Assembly: GCF_023544865.1 (NCBI RefSeq)
Contig: NZ_JAMJFX010000006.1
Span: forward strand, 92,023 to 156,022
Direction: 5' to 3'
DNA length: 64,000 bases
Source of the DNA: Phaeovulum molybdatiresistens
GTDB taxonomy: Bacteria; Pseudomonadota; Alphaproteobacteria; Rhodobacterales; Rhodobacteraceae
Positions 44,612-52,368 of this stretch are shown one piece after another (the stretch's first letter is position 1; the number at the start of each line of letters is the position of its first letter). The translations under genes were made by a program, and so were the position numbers. The notes under the pieces are model-generated. The model had not been told where the DNA came from. It was given only the letters and a program-made list of their open reading frames with translations, and searched no databases.

Positions 44612-44634
44612 AATAAGCATTGTAAATACTTATT
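44612..44634. promoter_or_regulatory. NsrR-type operator
   Basis: AATAAGCATTGTAAATACTTATT is a 23-bp imperfect dyad (AATAAG / CTTATT arms, AT-rich centre), the 11-1-11 layout of NsrR sites. It ends 10 bases before the nsrR start codon, so NsrR would block its own transcription until NO destroys its cluster. Confidence 0.7.
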
Positions 44635-44644
44635 CGAGGACCGG

Positions 44645-45073
44645 ATGCGCCTGACCTCCTTCACCGATTTCGGCCTGCGCGCCCTGATGCGGATCGCCAG
44701 CGATCCCGCGCGCGGCTTTTCCACCGCGGAACTGGCGGCCGAATTCGGCCTCTCGCGCCATCACCTGACAAAGATCATCCAGCGCCTGTCGCAAGGCGGC
44801 ATCGTCACCACGCGCCGCGGGGGCGGCGGCGGGGCCACCCTGGCCCGCCCCGCCCAGGACATCCGGCTTGGCGCGGTGGTGCGGTTGCTGGAAGAAGGTC
44901 AGCCGCTGGTGGAATGTTTCGCCCCCGATGGCGGCGGTTGCACGCTGACGGGATGTTGCCGGCTGAAAGCACGCCTGCGCCATGCCGAGTCCGCCTTTCT
45001 GGACGATCTCGACCGTTCGACCCTGGCCGATATCGCCCTGGCGCCCGGCCTGACAGCCGCCCCCCAACCTTGA
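44645..45073 (+). CDS. nsrR: Rrf2-family NO-sensing regulator NsrR
   Basis: 142 residues. The winged helix at the N-terminus (MRLTSFTDFGLRALMRIA, LAAEFGLSRHHLTKIIQRLSQ) is typical of NsrR. The three-cysteine cluster region VECFAPDGGGCTLTGCCRLK near residues 90-110 binds an iron-sulfur cluster that reacts with NO. It represses NO-detoxification genes. Divergent nnrS and the DUF6522-like gene 23 bp downstream fit this. The start has weak AGGA pairing (GAGGACCGG) but the operator position fixes it. Confidence 0.92.
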   Translation: MRLTSFTDFGLRALMRIASDPARGFSTAELAAEFGLSRHHLTKIIQRLSQGGIVTTRRGGGGGATLARPAQDIRLGAVVRLLEEGQPLVECFAPDGGGCTLTGCCRLKARLRHAESAFLDDLDRSTLADIALAPGLTAAPQP

Positions 45074-45096
45074 TCCCAGCCCGACACATCAGCCCC

Positions 45097-45405
45097 ATGC
45101 CCCGATCCCAGCCACAGCCCCCCGCCCCTTCCGTTCAGCGCGATGGCGCAGGCTTTACCGTCGACGCCCATCTGCTGGGCGACGGGTTCGGCCTGCCCGC
45201 GGCGCAGGTGCCCGCCCTGTTGCGCAGCGGCGCCATCACCAGCCGGTGTGAAACCGGACAGGATGCCGATGCCGGGCGCTACCGGCTCAGCTTCTTCCAT
45301 CAGGGCCGCGCCCTGCGCCTGACCATCGATGCCCAGGGCCGCATCCTGACCCGCGCGCTATTTTCCGCCCCCAATCGCGGCACTGGAAAACTCGCCGCCA
45401 AATGA
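45097..45405 (+). CDS. DUF6522-like small protein
   Basis: 102 residues, starting 23 bp after nsrR, so probably in the same transcript. The central part GAGFTVDAHLLGDGFGLPAAQVPALLRSGAITSRCETG, then DAGRYRLSFFHQGRALRLTID, matches a small Rhodobacteraceae family (DUF6522) often found near denitrification or NO genes; recalled from memory. A single conserved Cys lies in TSRCETG. No signal peptide or membrane segment. The function is unknown; the context suggests NO metabolism. Confidence 0.6.
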   Translation: MPRSQPQPPAPSVQRDGAGFTVDAHLLGDGFGLPAAQVPALLRSGAITSRCETGQDADAGRYRLSFFHQGRALRLTIDAQGRILTRALFSAPNRGTGKLAAK

Positions 45406-45423
45406 CTTGATTTCCATCAAGTC
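45404..45423. promoter_or_regulatory. Perfect FNR/Dnr-type palindrome
   Basis: GACTTGAT-TTCC-ATCAAGTC is a perfect 20-bp dyad containing exactly TTGAT-N4-ATCAA (45407-45420), the best FNR-family site in the window. It overlaps the last two bases of the DUF6522-like stop codon. About 21 bp after it lies TATGGT (45442-45447), a possible -10 element, so the box would be centred near -41, the class II activator position. A transcript would begin near 45454. Confidence 0.75.
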
Positions 45424-45453
45424 AAACGCCGCGATTCGGGGTATGGTGGGACA

Positions 45454-45570
45454 TGGCAGCAAAGTCTCCCTTGTCGCGACGTCCCTTCGCGCTTGCTGTC
45501 GGCACTGGTCCGGGCCTCTCCCAGGTTCGGGAATGAATGCGCTGCGGTTGGCCACCGCGGCGCATTTTTT
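45454..45570 (+). ncRNA. Candidate FNR-controlled small RNA
   Basis: Predicted from three signs: the perfect FNR-type box with a correctly spaced -10 element, no convincing long coding frame (the only short one is a 27-codon frame from ATG 45453), and a strong intrinsic terminator ending at 45570. The RNA would be about 117 nt. Alternatively the terminator may belong to the nsrR-DUF6522 messenger and the box may be part of its 3' end. No expression evidence is available. Confidence 0.45.
45538..45570 (+). terminator. Strong intrinsic terminator
   Basis: TGCGCTGCGGT (45538-45548) pairs over 11 positions, one of them G-U, with ACCGCGGCGCA (45554-45564) around a five-base loop TGGCC, and six T follow directly. 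The T tract lies only on the plus strand, so it ends transcripts coming from the nsrR side and shields the convergent arsJ end. Confidence 0.88.
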
Positions 45571-45577
45571 CACCCCC

Positions 45578-46846
45578 TCAGGCCAGGGCCACACCCTCGC
45601 CATCCTGCAACCGCCCCGAGATCAGCGCGGCCAGCCCCACCATCACCGCCGCCGCCCCCAGCACCAGCGCCAGCCCGCCGATCTGATAGCACAGCCCCGA
45701 CAGCAACGTGCCGATCAGCCGCCCGCCGGCATTGGCCATGTAGTAGAACCCCACATCCATCGTCACCCGCTCTGACCGGCTGAAGGCCAGGATCAGATAG
45801 GAATGCAGCGCCGAATTCACCGCGAACAGCGCGCCAAAGACCAATAGGCCCGCGACCAGAACCACGGTCAGCCAGGGGCTCGGCCCGCCCGCCCAGATCA
45901 CCGCCCCGGCCAGAACCGCCGGCACCAGCGCCAGCCCCCCGGCCCAGATCCGCGCCGCCCGGATCAACGCGCCCTCGGGCCGGCTGGCCGCGCGCAGGAT
46001 GACGGGCGCCGCCGCCTGCACCGCGCCATACAGGATGATCCAGACCGCCATGAAACTGCCGATCAGAAAGAACGCCGCCCGGTTGCCCGCCACCGTGCCA
46101 TCCGACAGCACCGCGTAGAAATAGATCGGGATGCCGACCACGAACCACACATCGCGCGCGCCGAACAGAAACACCCGCGCCGCCGACAGCCAGTTCACAT
46201 TGGCCGATTTCGAAAACACCTCGGAAAACTTCGCGCCCTTGCGCCCGCCGGGCAGACCCGGCGGCATCGCCAGCATGATCGCCAGCAAGATCACCGCCAG
46301 AACCCCCGCCATTGCCAGCACCGCGCCCGTGAACCCGATCCCGGCCAAAAGCGCCGCCCCCACCAGAAACCCCACACCCTTCACCGCGTTCTTCGACCCG
46401 GTCAGCACCGCGACCCAGCGGAACAGCCCGCCATTGCCCGCCGGTGCCAACAGCTTGACCGCGGATTTCGACGACATCTTCGCCAGATCCTTGGCCACCC
46501 CGCTGGCCCCCTGCACCGCCATCACATAGGCGACCGAGGCCCCGATCCCCCAGCCCGGGTCCAGCTGCGCCAGCGCGACCAGCGCTAGCACCTGCAACCC
46601 CAGCCCCGCATAAAGCGTCACCGCCAGGCCGAACCGCGCCGCGATCCAGCCCGCCGACAGGTTGGTGACCATGCCCGCCAGCTCATACAGCACGAACAGA
46701 TAGGCCAGCTGCACCGGGCTGAAACCCAGCGTGTGGAAATGCAACAGCACCAGCATCCGCAGCGCGCCATCGCTCAGCATGAAGGCCCAATAGGCCGCCG
46801 TCACCGCGCCATAGGCCGCAAGGCCCGTGGGGGCCGGGCGCGTCAC
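45578..46846 (-). CDS. arsJ: Organoarsenical efflux MFS transporter
   Basis: 422 residues with about 12 membrane helices of MFS type. The motif [18 protein letters not shown] near residues 112-130 is characteristic of ArsJ. The protein exports 1-arseno-3-phosphoglycerate, the unstable product made by the partner dehydrogenase, lowering cellular arsenate. Its start overlaps the gapdh stop by four bases, the usual gapdh-arsJ coupling. It is the last gene of the arsenic operon. Confidence 0.93.
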   Translation of the reverse strand: MTRPAPTGLAAYGAVTAAYWAFMLSDGALRMLVLLHFHTLGFSPVQLAYLFVLYELAGMVTNLSAGWIAARFGLAVTLYAGLGLQVLALVALAQLDPGWGIGASVAYVMAVQGASGVAKDLAKMSSKSAVKLLAPAGNGGLFRWVAVLTGSKNAVKGVGFLVGAALLAGIGFTGAVLAMAGVLAVILLAIMLAMPPGLPGGRKGAKFSEVFSKSANVNWLSAARVFLFGARDVWFVVGIPIYFYAVLSDGTVAGNRAAFFLIGSFMAVWIILYGAVQAAAPVILRAASRPEGALIRAARIWAGGLALVPAVLAGAVIWAGGPSPWLTVVLVAGLLVFGALFAVNSALHSYLILAFSRSERVTMDVGFYYMANAGGRLIGTLLSGLCYQIGGLALVLGAAAVMVGLAALISGRLQDGEGVALA

Positions 46847-47841
46847 AGCGCCGCCCCGACCATCAGCGCCACATCGACCAGCCGGTGGGCATAGCCCATT
46901 TCATTGTCATACCAGACATAGGCCTTCACCTGCGTCCCGTTCACCACCATCGTGGACGGCGCATCGACAATCCCCGACCGGGTGTCATTGGTGTAATCGG
47001 CCGACACCAGCGGCCGTTCCTCATAACCCAGGATACCGCGCAAGGGACCATCGGCTGCCGCCTTGAACAGGGCGTTGACCTCCTCCACCGTGGTCGCGCG
47101 CTCGACCTCAAAGACGCAATCGGTCAGCGAGGCGTTCAACAGCGGCACCCGCACCGCATGCCCGTTCAGCCGGCCCTTCAGTTCCGGATAGATCAGCGTG
47201 ATCGCCGTGGCGCTGCCCGTCGTCGTCGGGATCAGCGAATTCAGCGCCGACCGCGCGCGGCGCAGATCCTTGGCGGCACGGTCCACGATGGTCTGGGTAT
47301 TGGTCACGTCATGGATCGTCGTGATCGACCCGTGGCGAATTCCCAGCGCCTCATGGATCACCTTGACCACCGGCGCCAGGCAATTCGTCGTGCAGCTGGC
47401 CGCCGTCACGATCCGGTGGCGCGCGGGGTCAAAGGTTTCATGGTTCACGCCATAGACGATATTGGCCGTATCCCCATCCTTGACCGGGGCGGATACCACC
47501 ACCTTCTTCACCCCCGCCGCGAAATAGGGCGCCAGCTGCGCCGCCGTCTTGAACGCGCCGGTGCAGTCGATCACCACATCCACCCCCGCCAGCGGCAGAT
47601 CGGCCAGGTTGCGCGTGCCGACAAACGGCAGCCTGCGGCCATCGATGATCACCCCGCCCGCGTCATGCCCAAAGCTGGCATCCCACCGGCCATGCACCGT
47701 GTCGAATTCCAGCAGATGCGCATGCATCGCCGCATCGCCCACCCCGTCATTGATCCAGGCGATCTGCGCGCCGCGCGCCAGCAGCGGCTTCAGCGCAAGT
47801 TTTCCGATCCGGCCAAGGCCGTTCAACGCATAGGTGGTCAT
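46843..47841 (-). CDS. gapdh: ArsJ-associated glyceraldehyde-3-phosphate dehydrogenase
   Basis: 332 residues. NAD-binding start [21 protein letters not shown], active-site SCTTNCLAP near residue 150 with the catalytic Cys, and [32 protein letters not shown]. Next to arsJ such enzymes use arsenate in place of phosphate, giving 1-arseno-3-phosphoglycerate for export. The N-terminus lacks the usual INGFGRIG (here LNGLGRIG), typical of the arsenic-linked subgroup. It overlaps arsR-arsC and arsJ by four bases on each side. Confidence 0.93.
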   Translation of the reverse strand: MTTYALNGLGRIGKLALKPLLARGAQIAWINDGVGDAAMHAHLLEFDTVHGRWDASFGHDAGGVIIDGRRLPFVGTRNLADLPLAGVDVVIDCTGAFKTAAQLAPYFAAGVKKVVVSAPVKDGDTANIVYGVNHETFDPARHRIVTAASCTTNCLAPVVKVIHEALGIRHGSITTIHDVTNTQTIVDRAAKDLRRARSALNSLIPTTTGSATAITLIYPELKGRLNGHAVRVPLLNASLTDCVFEVERATTVEEVNALFKAAADGPLRGILGYEERPLVSADYTNDTRSGIVDAPSTMVVNGTQVKAYVWYDNEMGYAHRLVDVALMVGAAL

Positions 47842-48680
47842 GGGGCAGGCTCCGTTGTCTGGCGGCCGATCTCATCGACCGCGGATTGCAGGGCAATTCG
47901 GTCCAGCGTTGCAATGGGCAGCGCGGCAAAGGCCTCGATCCGCCGCTTCAGCGCGCCATAGGCCTGCTGGAAGGCCAGGCTTTTTTCCGCATCGGTGCCG
48001 GTCGCCTGCACCGGATCGGGCATCCCCCAATGGCCGCTGACCGGCTGGCCATCCCAGGACGGGCACTCCTCATTCGCGGCCTGATTGCACACGGTAAAGA
48101 CGAAATCGAACACCGGCGCATCGGGGCCGATGAATTCGGCCGTGTTCTTGGCGCGCAGCGGGGCAATGTCATGGCCCTTGTCCACCAGCACCTTCAACGC
48201 AAACGGGTTCAGCGCCGATGACGGCCGCGTACCCGCCGAAAAGACATTGAACCGATCGCCCGCGATCTTGCGCAACAGCGATTCCGCAAAGATCGAGCGC
48301 GCCGAATTTCCGGTGCAGATGAACAGCACATTGTATTTCCGATCCGCCATCGGGGGCTCCTTTGCATCAGGCGGGCTGGCCGTCGCACACAGATCGGCGC
48401 GCGCCCGGCAACATTCCAGCCACAGGTAATCCAGCGTCTGTCGCACCGCCGCCATATCCACCGTGTATAACAACGACGTGCCCGCCCGCGTCTGGCGGAT
48501 CAGCCCCGCCTGCTGCAACGCCGCCAGATAGGCCGACAGCGTGCTGGCCTTCAGCCCCAGCGCCGCGGCAATCTCGCCCGCAGGCAGCTGGTCGGGATAG
48601 CGCCGCATCAACAGCCGAAACAGCGCCAGCCGCTGAGGATGGCCAAGGGTGGTCAGACGGTCGGGAATCGCTTTTTCCAT
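47838..48680 (-). CDS. ArsR-ArsC fusion: arsenic repressor plus arsenate reductase
   Basis: 280 residues in two parts. Residues 1-105 form an ArsR/SmtB winged helix ([41 protein letters not shown]) ending in an As(III)-site-like Cys cluster [11 protein letters not shown]. Residues 111-280 form a thioredoxin-type low-molecular-weight-phosphatase arsenate reductase: the P-loop [12 protein letters not shown] (C-x5-R) and later Cys in [12 protein letters not shown]. The Met at 48350 between the domains has AAAGGAG upstream, so a separate ArsC could also be made. The fusion represses the operon and reduces arsenate. First gene of arsRC-gapdh-arsJ. Confidence 0.92.
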   Translation of the reverse strand: MEKAIPDRLTTLGHPQRLALFRLLMRRYPDQLPAGEIAAALGLKASTLSAYLAALQQAGLIRQTRAGTSLLYTVDMAAVRQTLDYLWLECCRARADLCATASPPDAKEPPMADRKYNVLFICTGNSARSIFAESLLRKIAGDRFNVFSAGTRPSSALNPFALKVLVDKGHDIAPLRAKNTAEFIGPDAPVFDFVFTVCNQAANEECPSWDGQPVSGHWGMPDPVQATGTDAEKSLAFQQAYGALKRRIEAFAALPIATLDRIALQSAVDEIGRQTTEPAP

Positions 48681-48681
48681 A

Positions 48682-48699
48682 TTTCACGAATATACGAAA
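48682..48699. promoter_or_regulatory. Probable ArsR operator
   Basis: TTTCACGAATATACGAAA is an imperfect dyad (TTTC / GAAA arms with ACGA repeats) one base before the arsR-arsC start codon. Binding there would block the start of the arsenic operon, as for ArsR/SmtB sites. The flanks are AT-rich compared with neighbouring DNA. Confidence 0.5.
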
Positions 48700-48743
48700 C
48701 AGTTGGCCCCGCCAAATGAAACTTTCATGACAGCGCCCGGCGC

Positions 48744-49340
48744 TCAGCGCGCGGTCAGCCCGGCATCGGCCATCTGTTCCGGGTCCGGCAGATCGCGCAG
48801 GCTTTCCAGCCCAAAAGCCGCCAGGAAGGCGTCCGTAGTGACAAAGGTATAGGGCGCGCCACGCCGGGGTTCGCGCGGGCCGGTGCCGATCAGGTTGCGT
48901 TCGGCCAACCGCCCGATCAGGTCGCGGCTGATCTCTTTGCCGAACACATCCTTCAACCCGTCGCGGCTGATCGGCTGGTAATAGGCAATGGCCGCCAGCA
49001 CGGCCAGATCGAATTCGTTCAGGTCCAGCAGCTGCCCGCCCACATCTGCCGCCGCCCGGATCACGGGGGCATAGGCGGCCCGGGTGCGCAGCATCCAGCC
49101 CGCGCCGACCAGCGCAACCTCATAGGGGCGGCCCTCCAGATCGACCGCCAGATCCTCAATCAACAGATCAATCGACGCCCCCTGCCCCACGACACGGCCC
49201 AGATCGTCCCGCGACACCGGCGAGGCGGTGGCAAACAGCACCGCCTCGATCCGCCGCATCCATTCGCGCCAGCGCAATTCCGGCGCCAGATCGACCAGAT
49301 CCCGGTCCAGTTCGGGGGTCTGGCGCTTGTCACGTGCCAT
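48744..49340 (-). CDS. ScpB-like segregation/condensation protein
   Basis: 198 residues from MARDKRQTPELDRDLVDLAP; an upstream start at 49418 lies in the DUF1403 gene and is rejected. Two winged helices of ScpB type follow: RRIEAVLFATASPVSRDDLGRVV and LNEFDLAVLAAIAYYQPISRDGLKDVFGKEISRDLIGRLAERNLI. ScpB is a regulator of the SMC condensin complex; this plasmid-type copy has no scpA or smc next to it. It lies 2 bp after DUF1403 with a truncated recombinase beyond, a trio that recurs on Rhodobacteraceae plasmids (recalled, not searched). A role in replicon maintenance is likely. Confidence 0.85.
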   Translation of the reverse strand: MARDKRQTPELDRDLVDLAPELRWREWMRRIEAVLFATASPVSRDDLGRVVGQGASIDLLIEDLAVDLEGRPYEVALVGAGWMLRTRAAYAPVIRAAADVGGQLLDLNEFDLAVLAAIAYYQPISRDGLKDVFGKEISRDLIGRLAERNLIGTGPREPRRGAPYTFVTTDAFLAAFGLESLRDLPDPEQMADAGLTAR

Positions 49341-49342
49341 GT

Positions 49343-50239
49343 TCACACCCCATACAGGCGGAACGTGTCGCGCCCGGTCAGTTCCCGGATGACGCCAAGC
49401 GCCACCAGCCGGTCGCACAGCCGCCGCGCCGCGCGGTCAGACATGAACGCGCCCAGGGCAGACGGCGCAACCGCGTCACGCGACAGGAACAGATCGACCG
49501 CCCGCCCCGCCCCCTTTGCCCGCAGCTTCGGTACGACCGCCCGCACCCGCGCCGCCCGCCGCGCCAGATCGGCGGCCAAAGGCACCGCCTGCCGCGCCCC
49601 CGCCACGGCCGCGCGGTGGCACGCCAGACGCAAATCATCGCCCCGCAGCCGCAGATCGCGCGGCTTCATGCCCAGCGACAACAGCGGCAGGATGTGATCC
49701 CAGCCGATGGCTTTGGCCAGCACCGCATCGGCAAGGATCAGCGCCGCCGTCTCGGCGCGCGGATGATCGCTCAGCACCGCTTCGATCACGCCCGCGGCGC
49801 GATCAATCGGGTTGCCCCCCGCTGCCCCCAGACACAGGGCAATCTGCGCCTCGGGCACCCCGTCAAGCACCTGTTTCAGATGCGCGATCAGGATTGGGCG
49901 CGCCACCGCGCGCGACCATTGCCGAAACACCGCCCCCACCGGCCCCGGATGATCGCCGGGCCGGGTCAGATGCAGCGCATCGCGTAGCGCACCCTGCCCT
50001 TCGCGCCGCCCGGAAAGGCCGAGGCAAACCTCGGCCGCGGCCAGCGCCAGCCGCTCACGCCACAGCGCCTGCGGCACGTCGGCCCCCGTCGCCACAAGAT
50101 GCAGATGCGCCAGCACCGCACCCGACCGAAACGCGGCATCCGCGGCCCCGTCCGGCGCAAGCGCGATGACCCATCCCGGGATCGGCGGGCTGACCCTGGC
50201 GGGCGTTACGGGATTGGTCCTGGATCGCGGCATGTGCAA
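49343..50239 (-). CDS. DUF1403 family protein
   Basis: 298 residues. Matches DUF1403: an N-terminal region PGWVIALAPDGAADAAFRSGAVLAHLHLV, then LAAAEVCLGLSGRREGQGALRDALHLTRPGDHPGPVG, and LSDHPRAETAALILADAVLAKAIGWDHILPLL. Mostly helical with no signal peptide and no known activity. An alternative start is Met3 (50233). It is the first of a pair with the scpB-like gene and is divergent from the recombinase gene. Confidence 0.8.
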   Translation of the reverse strand: MHMPRSRTNPVTPARVSPPIPGWVIALAPDGAADAAFRSGAVLAHLHLVATGADVPQALWRERLALAAAEVCLGLSGRREGQGALRDALHLTRPGDHPGPVGAVFRQWSRAVARPILIAHLKQVLDGVPEAQIALCLGAAGGNPIDRAAGVIEAVLSDHPRAETAALILADAVLAKAIGWDHILPLLSLGMKPRDLRLRGDDLRLACHRAAVAGARQAVPLAADLARRAARVRAVVPKLRAKGAGRAVDLFLSRDAVAPSALGAFMSDRAARRLCDRLVALGVIRELTGRDTFRLYGV

Positions 50240-50311
50240 AGCCTACGCCACCGCGGCGCTTTCGGCCACCGAAAACTACAAAAACCGCCGCATCCTGGGC
50301 ACCTTTGCTAT

Positions 50312-50336
50312 GTCCGATAATCTTGCCTTATCCGAC
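50312..50336. other. dif-like tyrosine-recombinase site
   Basis: GTCCGATAA-TCTTGCC-TTATCCGAC: two 9-bp arms, inverted with a single mismatch, around a 7-bp core, the arms meeting the core as TAA/TTA as in Xer dif sites. It ends six bases before the start of the recombinase gene. TTGCCT (50323) and TATGCT (50347) with an 18-bp spacer could be that gene's promoter, so recombinase binding would also repress it. Whether it is used for dimer resolution is unknown. Confidence 0.55.
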
Positions 50337-50341
50337 CCAAC

Positions 50342-51217
50342 ATGCCTATGCTGCCCGTCATGGACAATCCGCCCCCCAAACGCCCCGCCGCGACCAACAC
50401 ATTGCGGGCCTACGCCCAGGATTGGGCGCATTTCACCCGCTGGTGCCGGATGCGCGGGGCCGATCCGCTGCCGCCCTCGGGCGCGTTGATCGCGCTTTAC
50501 GTCGCTGACCTGGCGGCCCCGCAGGGCAAGGCCCCCACCCTTTCAGTCACCTCGATCGAACGGCGCCTGTCGGGCCTGGCCTGGGGCTATGCGAAGCGCG
50601 GGCTTCGGCTTGACCGCGCGCACCGCGACATTGCCGCGCGCCTTGCTGACCTCCGCCGCGAACAGCGCCGCGCGCCCGCCCGGAAACAGGCGATCCGGCC
50701 CGAGGATATCCACGCCATGATCGCCACCCTGCCCCACGACCTGCGCGGCCTGCGCGACCGGGCGATCCTGCTGATCGGCTTTGCGGGCGGCCTGCGCCGG
50801 TCGGAAATCGTGGGCCTTGACCTTGGCCGGGACGACACCGTCGCGCAGCGCGGCTGGGTCGAGATCGGGAACGACGGCATCCGGATCGCCTTGCGCGACA
50901 GAACCGGCTGGCGCGAGGTCGCGATCCCCCGCAGCCCGACCGAGCAGACCTGCCCGGTCCATGCCCTGGGCCAATGGATGCACTACGGCCGCATCGGCCC
51001 CGGCCCGCTGTTCGTCGCCGTATCGCGCGACGGGCGTAGGGCGACCGGCAGGCGGCTATCCGACAAGCACATCGCGCGGCTGGTCAAGCGCACCGTGGCG
51101 GATGCTGGCCTGCGCCCGGACCTGCCAAGGGCCGACCGGGTGCGGGCGTATTCCGGCCAGTCCCTGCGCGCAGGCGCAACCCGTGGCGATCATCCCGCCC
51201 GCATCAGCGACAACTGA
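50342..51217 (+). pseudogene. Tyrosine recombinase lacking its catalytic C-terminus
   Basis: 291 residues. The SAM-like core-binding domain is intact (TNTLRAYAQDWAHFTRWCR near residues 19-37) and so is catalytic Arg I in FAGGLRRSEIVGL near 155. The H-x-x-R box, normally SGHSLRAG, reads SGQSLRAG, so the His is lost. Fourteen residues later the frame ends (ATRGDHPARISDN), before the GHxS...RRY part that carries the nucleophile Tyr. No continuation was found in the other frames. It probably binds DNA but cannot recombine. A parS-like palindrome begins 18 bp beyond the stop. A start at ATG 50360 is also possible. Confidence 0.75.
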
Positions 51218-51235
51218 GCCCCGGGCCGAACACAT

Positions 51236-51251
51236 CTTCCCCACGGGGAAG
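51236..51251. other. parS-like palindrome 1
   Basis: CTTCCCC-AC-GGGGAAG, an almost perfect 16-bp dyad (20 bp with the AT/AT flanks), between the recombinase stop and the parB stop. It is one of four copies in 1.45 kb and the only intergenic one. Probable ParB-binding centromere site. Confidence 0.7.
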
Positions 51252-51252
51252 A

Positions 51253-52368
51253 TTACCCCAGACGATCCAGCAACGCCTGCACCGCGCTTTCCAGCAGGCG
51301 CCGGTCCAGTGCCGAGAAATCGCGATCCAGCCGCACCTCCAGCCGGCCATTCGCGGCGGTGCATTTCGCCGTGCCCTGCGGTGCCGCGACCTGAAACGTG
51401 GTCTTGGCCCGGCCCACACGGGGCGCCCCGCCCGGCGCCTTTGGCGGCGCGGCATCGTCATCGGGCGCGTCGGTCAGACCGGCGGCGCGGCGAAGGATTT
51501 CCAGCTCATCGGTGACGGAGCGATTGTCAAAGCCCTTCAGCGCGGCGCGGATCTGCACCGCCACCTCGGGCCGTTCCTCCAGCATCGCCGACAGCTTCAG
51601 CCCCAGCGCGCGCGGAATATGCTGCATGAAGCGCAGATCATCGCCCAGCCGTTCGACCAGCCGGATGAAGCCGCGGATATAGCTGCGCTTCTGATAGCCC
51701 GCCGACTGGAACAGCTGCGCCACGGCCTTGTCGGGGTCATTCTCGGCGGTGGACGGATCGCGCGCATAGTTCAGCGCCAGCGCCGCCATTTCTGCAAAAG
51801 AAATGTCCTTGCGCACCAGGTTTTCATCGACCATGCGCCGATACAGCGTTTCGATACCTTCCCCGCGGGGAAGAATGCCCGCCGGGATCATCCCCCATTT
51901 TTCGGCATCGCCCGTTTCTTCCAGCAGCGCGCGATAGGCCGACAGGCGGCGATAGCCCTGGATCAGCTCATACCGGCCATCCTCGCGCAGCTCCAACCGG
52001 ATCGGGTTGGACAGGCCGATATCGCGGATCGACGCGATCAATTCGGTCAGCTCGGGATCATCGCCCTTGACCCGGTCGCGCGTCAGCTTCCAGGTTTCCA
52101 CCTTGTCCAGCGGCACCAGATCGACAATCAGCCCCAGCCGCTTCATCCGCACATGCTCGGCGGCCAGCGCATCATTTTCGGCGCGGATCTGTTCTTCAAT
52201 CGCGCGGCGGTCGCGCAGGCTTTCGGCGTTTTCGGCAATGGCGGTTGCCATCGGCCCGCGCCGCGACACGCCCGGCATGGGCGCAGCCACGGGTTCGGCG
52301 ACCTTCCCCGCGGGGAAGGTTTCTTCGTCGGGAAGGTCAATGTCGAACGTCAGGCGCTTCTTGCTCAT
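51253..52368 (-). CDS. parB: Plasmid partition protein ParB/RepB-type
   Basis: 371 residues. The ParB N-terminal nuclease/CTPase-like domain is residues about 75-170 (VPLDKVETWKLTRDR, LIASIRDIGLSNPIRLELREDGRYELIQGYRRLSAYRAL, where GYRRLSA is the conserved arginine patch). A HTH-containing central region follows (FAEMAALALNYARD to YIRGFIRLVERLGD) and a C-terminal dimer part. The gene overlaps parA by four bases. Two palindromes of CTTCCCCGCGGGGAAG lie inside it, encoding TFPAGK near residue 18 and LPRGE near 168. It binds them to form the partition complex. Confidence 0.92.
   Translation of the reverse strand: MSKKRLTFDIDLPDEETFPAGKVAEPVAAPMPGVSRRGPMATAIAENAESLRDRRAIEEQIRAENDALAAEHVRMKRLGLIVDLVPLDKVETWKLTRDRVKGDDPELTELIASIRDIGLSNPIRLELREDGRYELIQGYRRLSAYRALLEETGDAEKWGMIPAGILPRGEGIETLYRRMVDENLVRKDISFAEMAALALNYARDPSTAENDPDKAVAQLFQSAGYQKRSYIRGFIRLVERLGDDLRFMQHIPRALGLKLSAMLEERPEVAVQIRAALKGFDNRSVTDELEILRRAAGLTDAPDDDAAPPKAPGGAPRVGRAKTTFQVAAPQGTAKCTAANGRLEVRLDRDFSALDRRLLESAVQALLDRLG
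51858..51873. other. parS-like palindrome 2 (inside parB)
   Basis: CTTCCCCGCGGGGAAG, a perfect 16-bp palindrome within the parB coding sequence, encoding part of GILPRGEG. The reading frame differs from that of copies 3 and 4, which shows that DNA rather than protein sequence is conserved. Confidence 0.7.
52303..52318. other. parS-like palindrome 3 (5' end of parB)
   Basis: CTTCCCCGCGGGGAAG within a perfect 20-bp palindrome, ACCTTCCCCGCGGGGAAGGT (52301-52320), about 50 bp after the parB start, read as T-F-P-A-G-K. Confidence 0.72.

Noticed and set aside
45453..45536. 27-codon frame (from ATG 45453) inside the small-RNA candidate
   Set aside because: No ribosome site, no conserved features, and its start coincides with the predicted transcript 5' end; kept as non-coding, though leaderless translation cannot be excluded.
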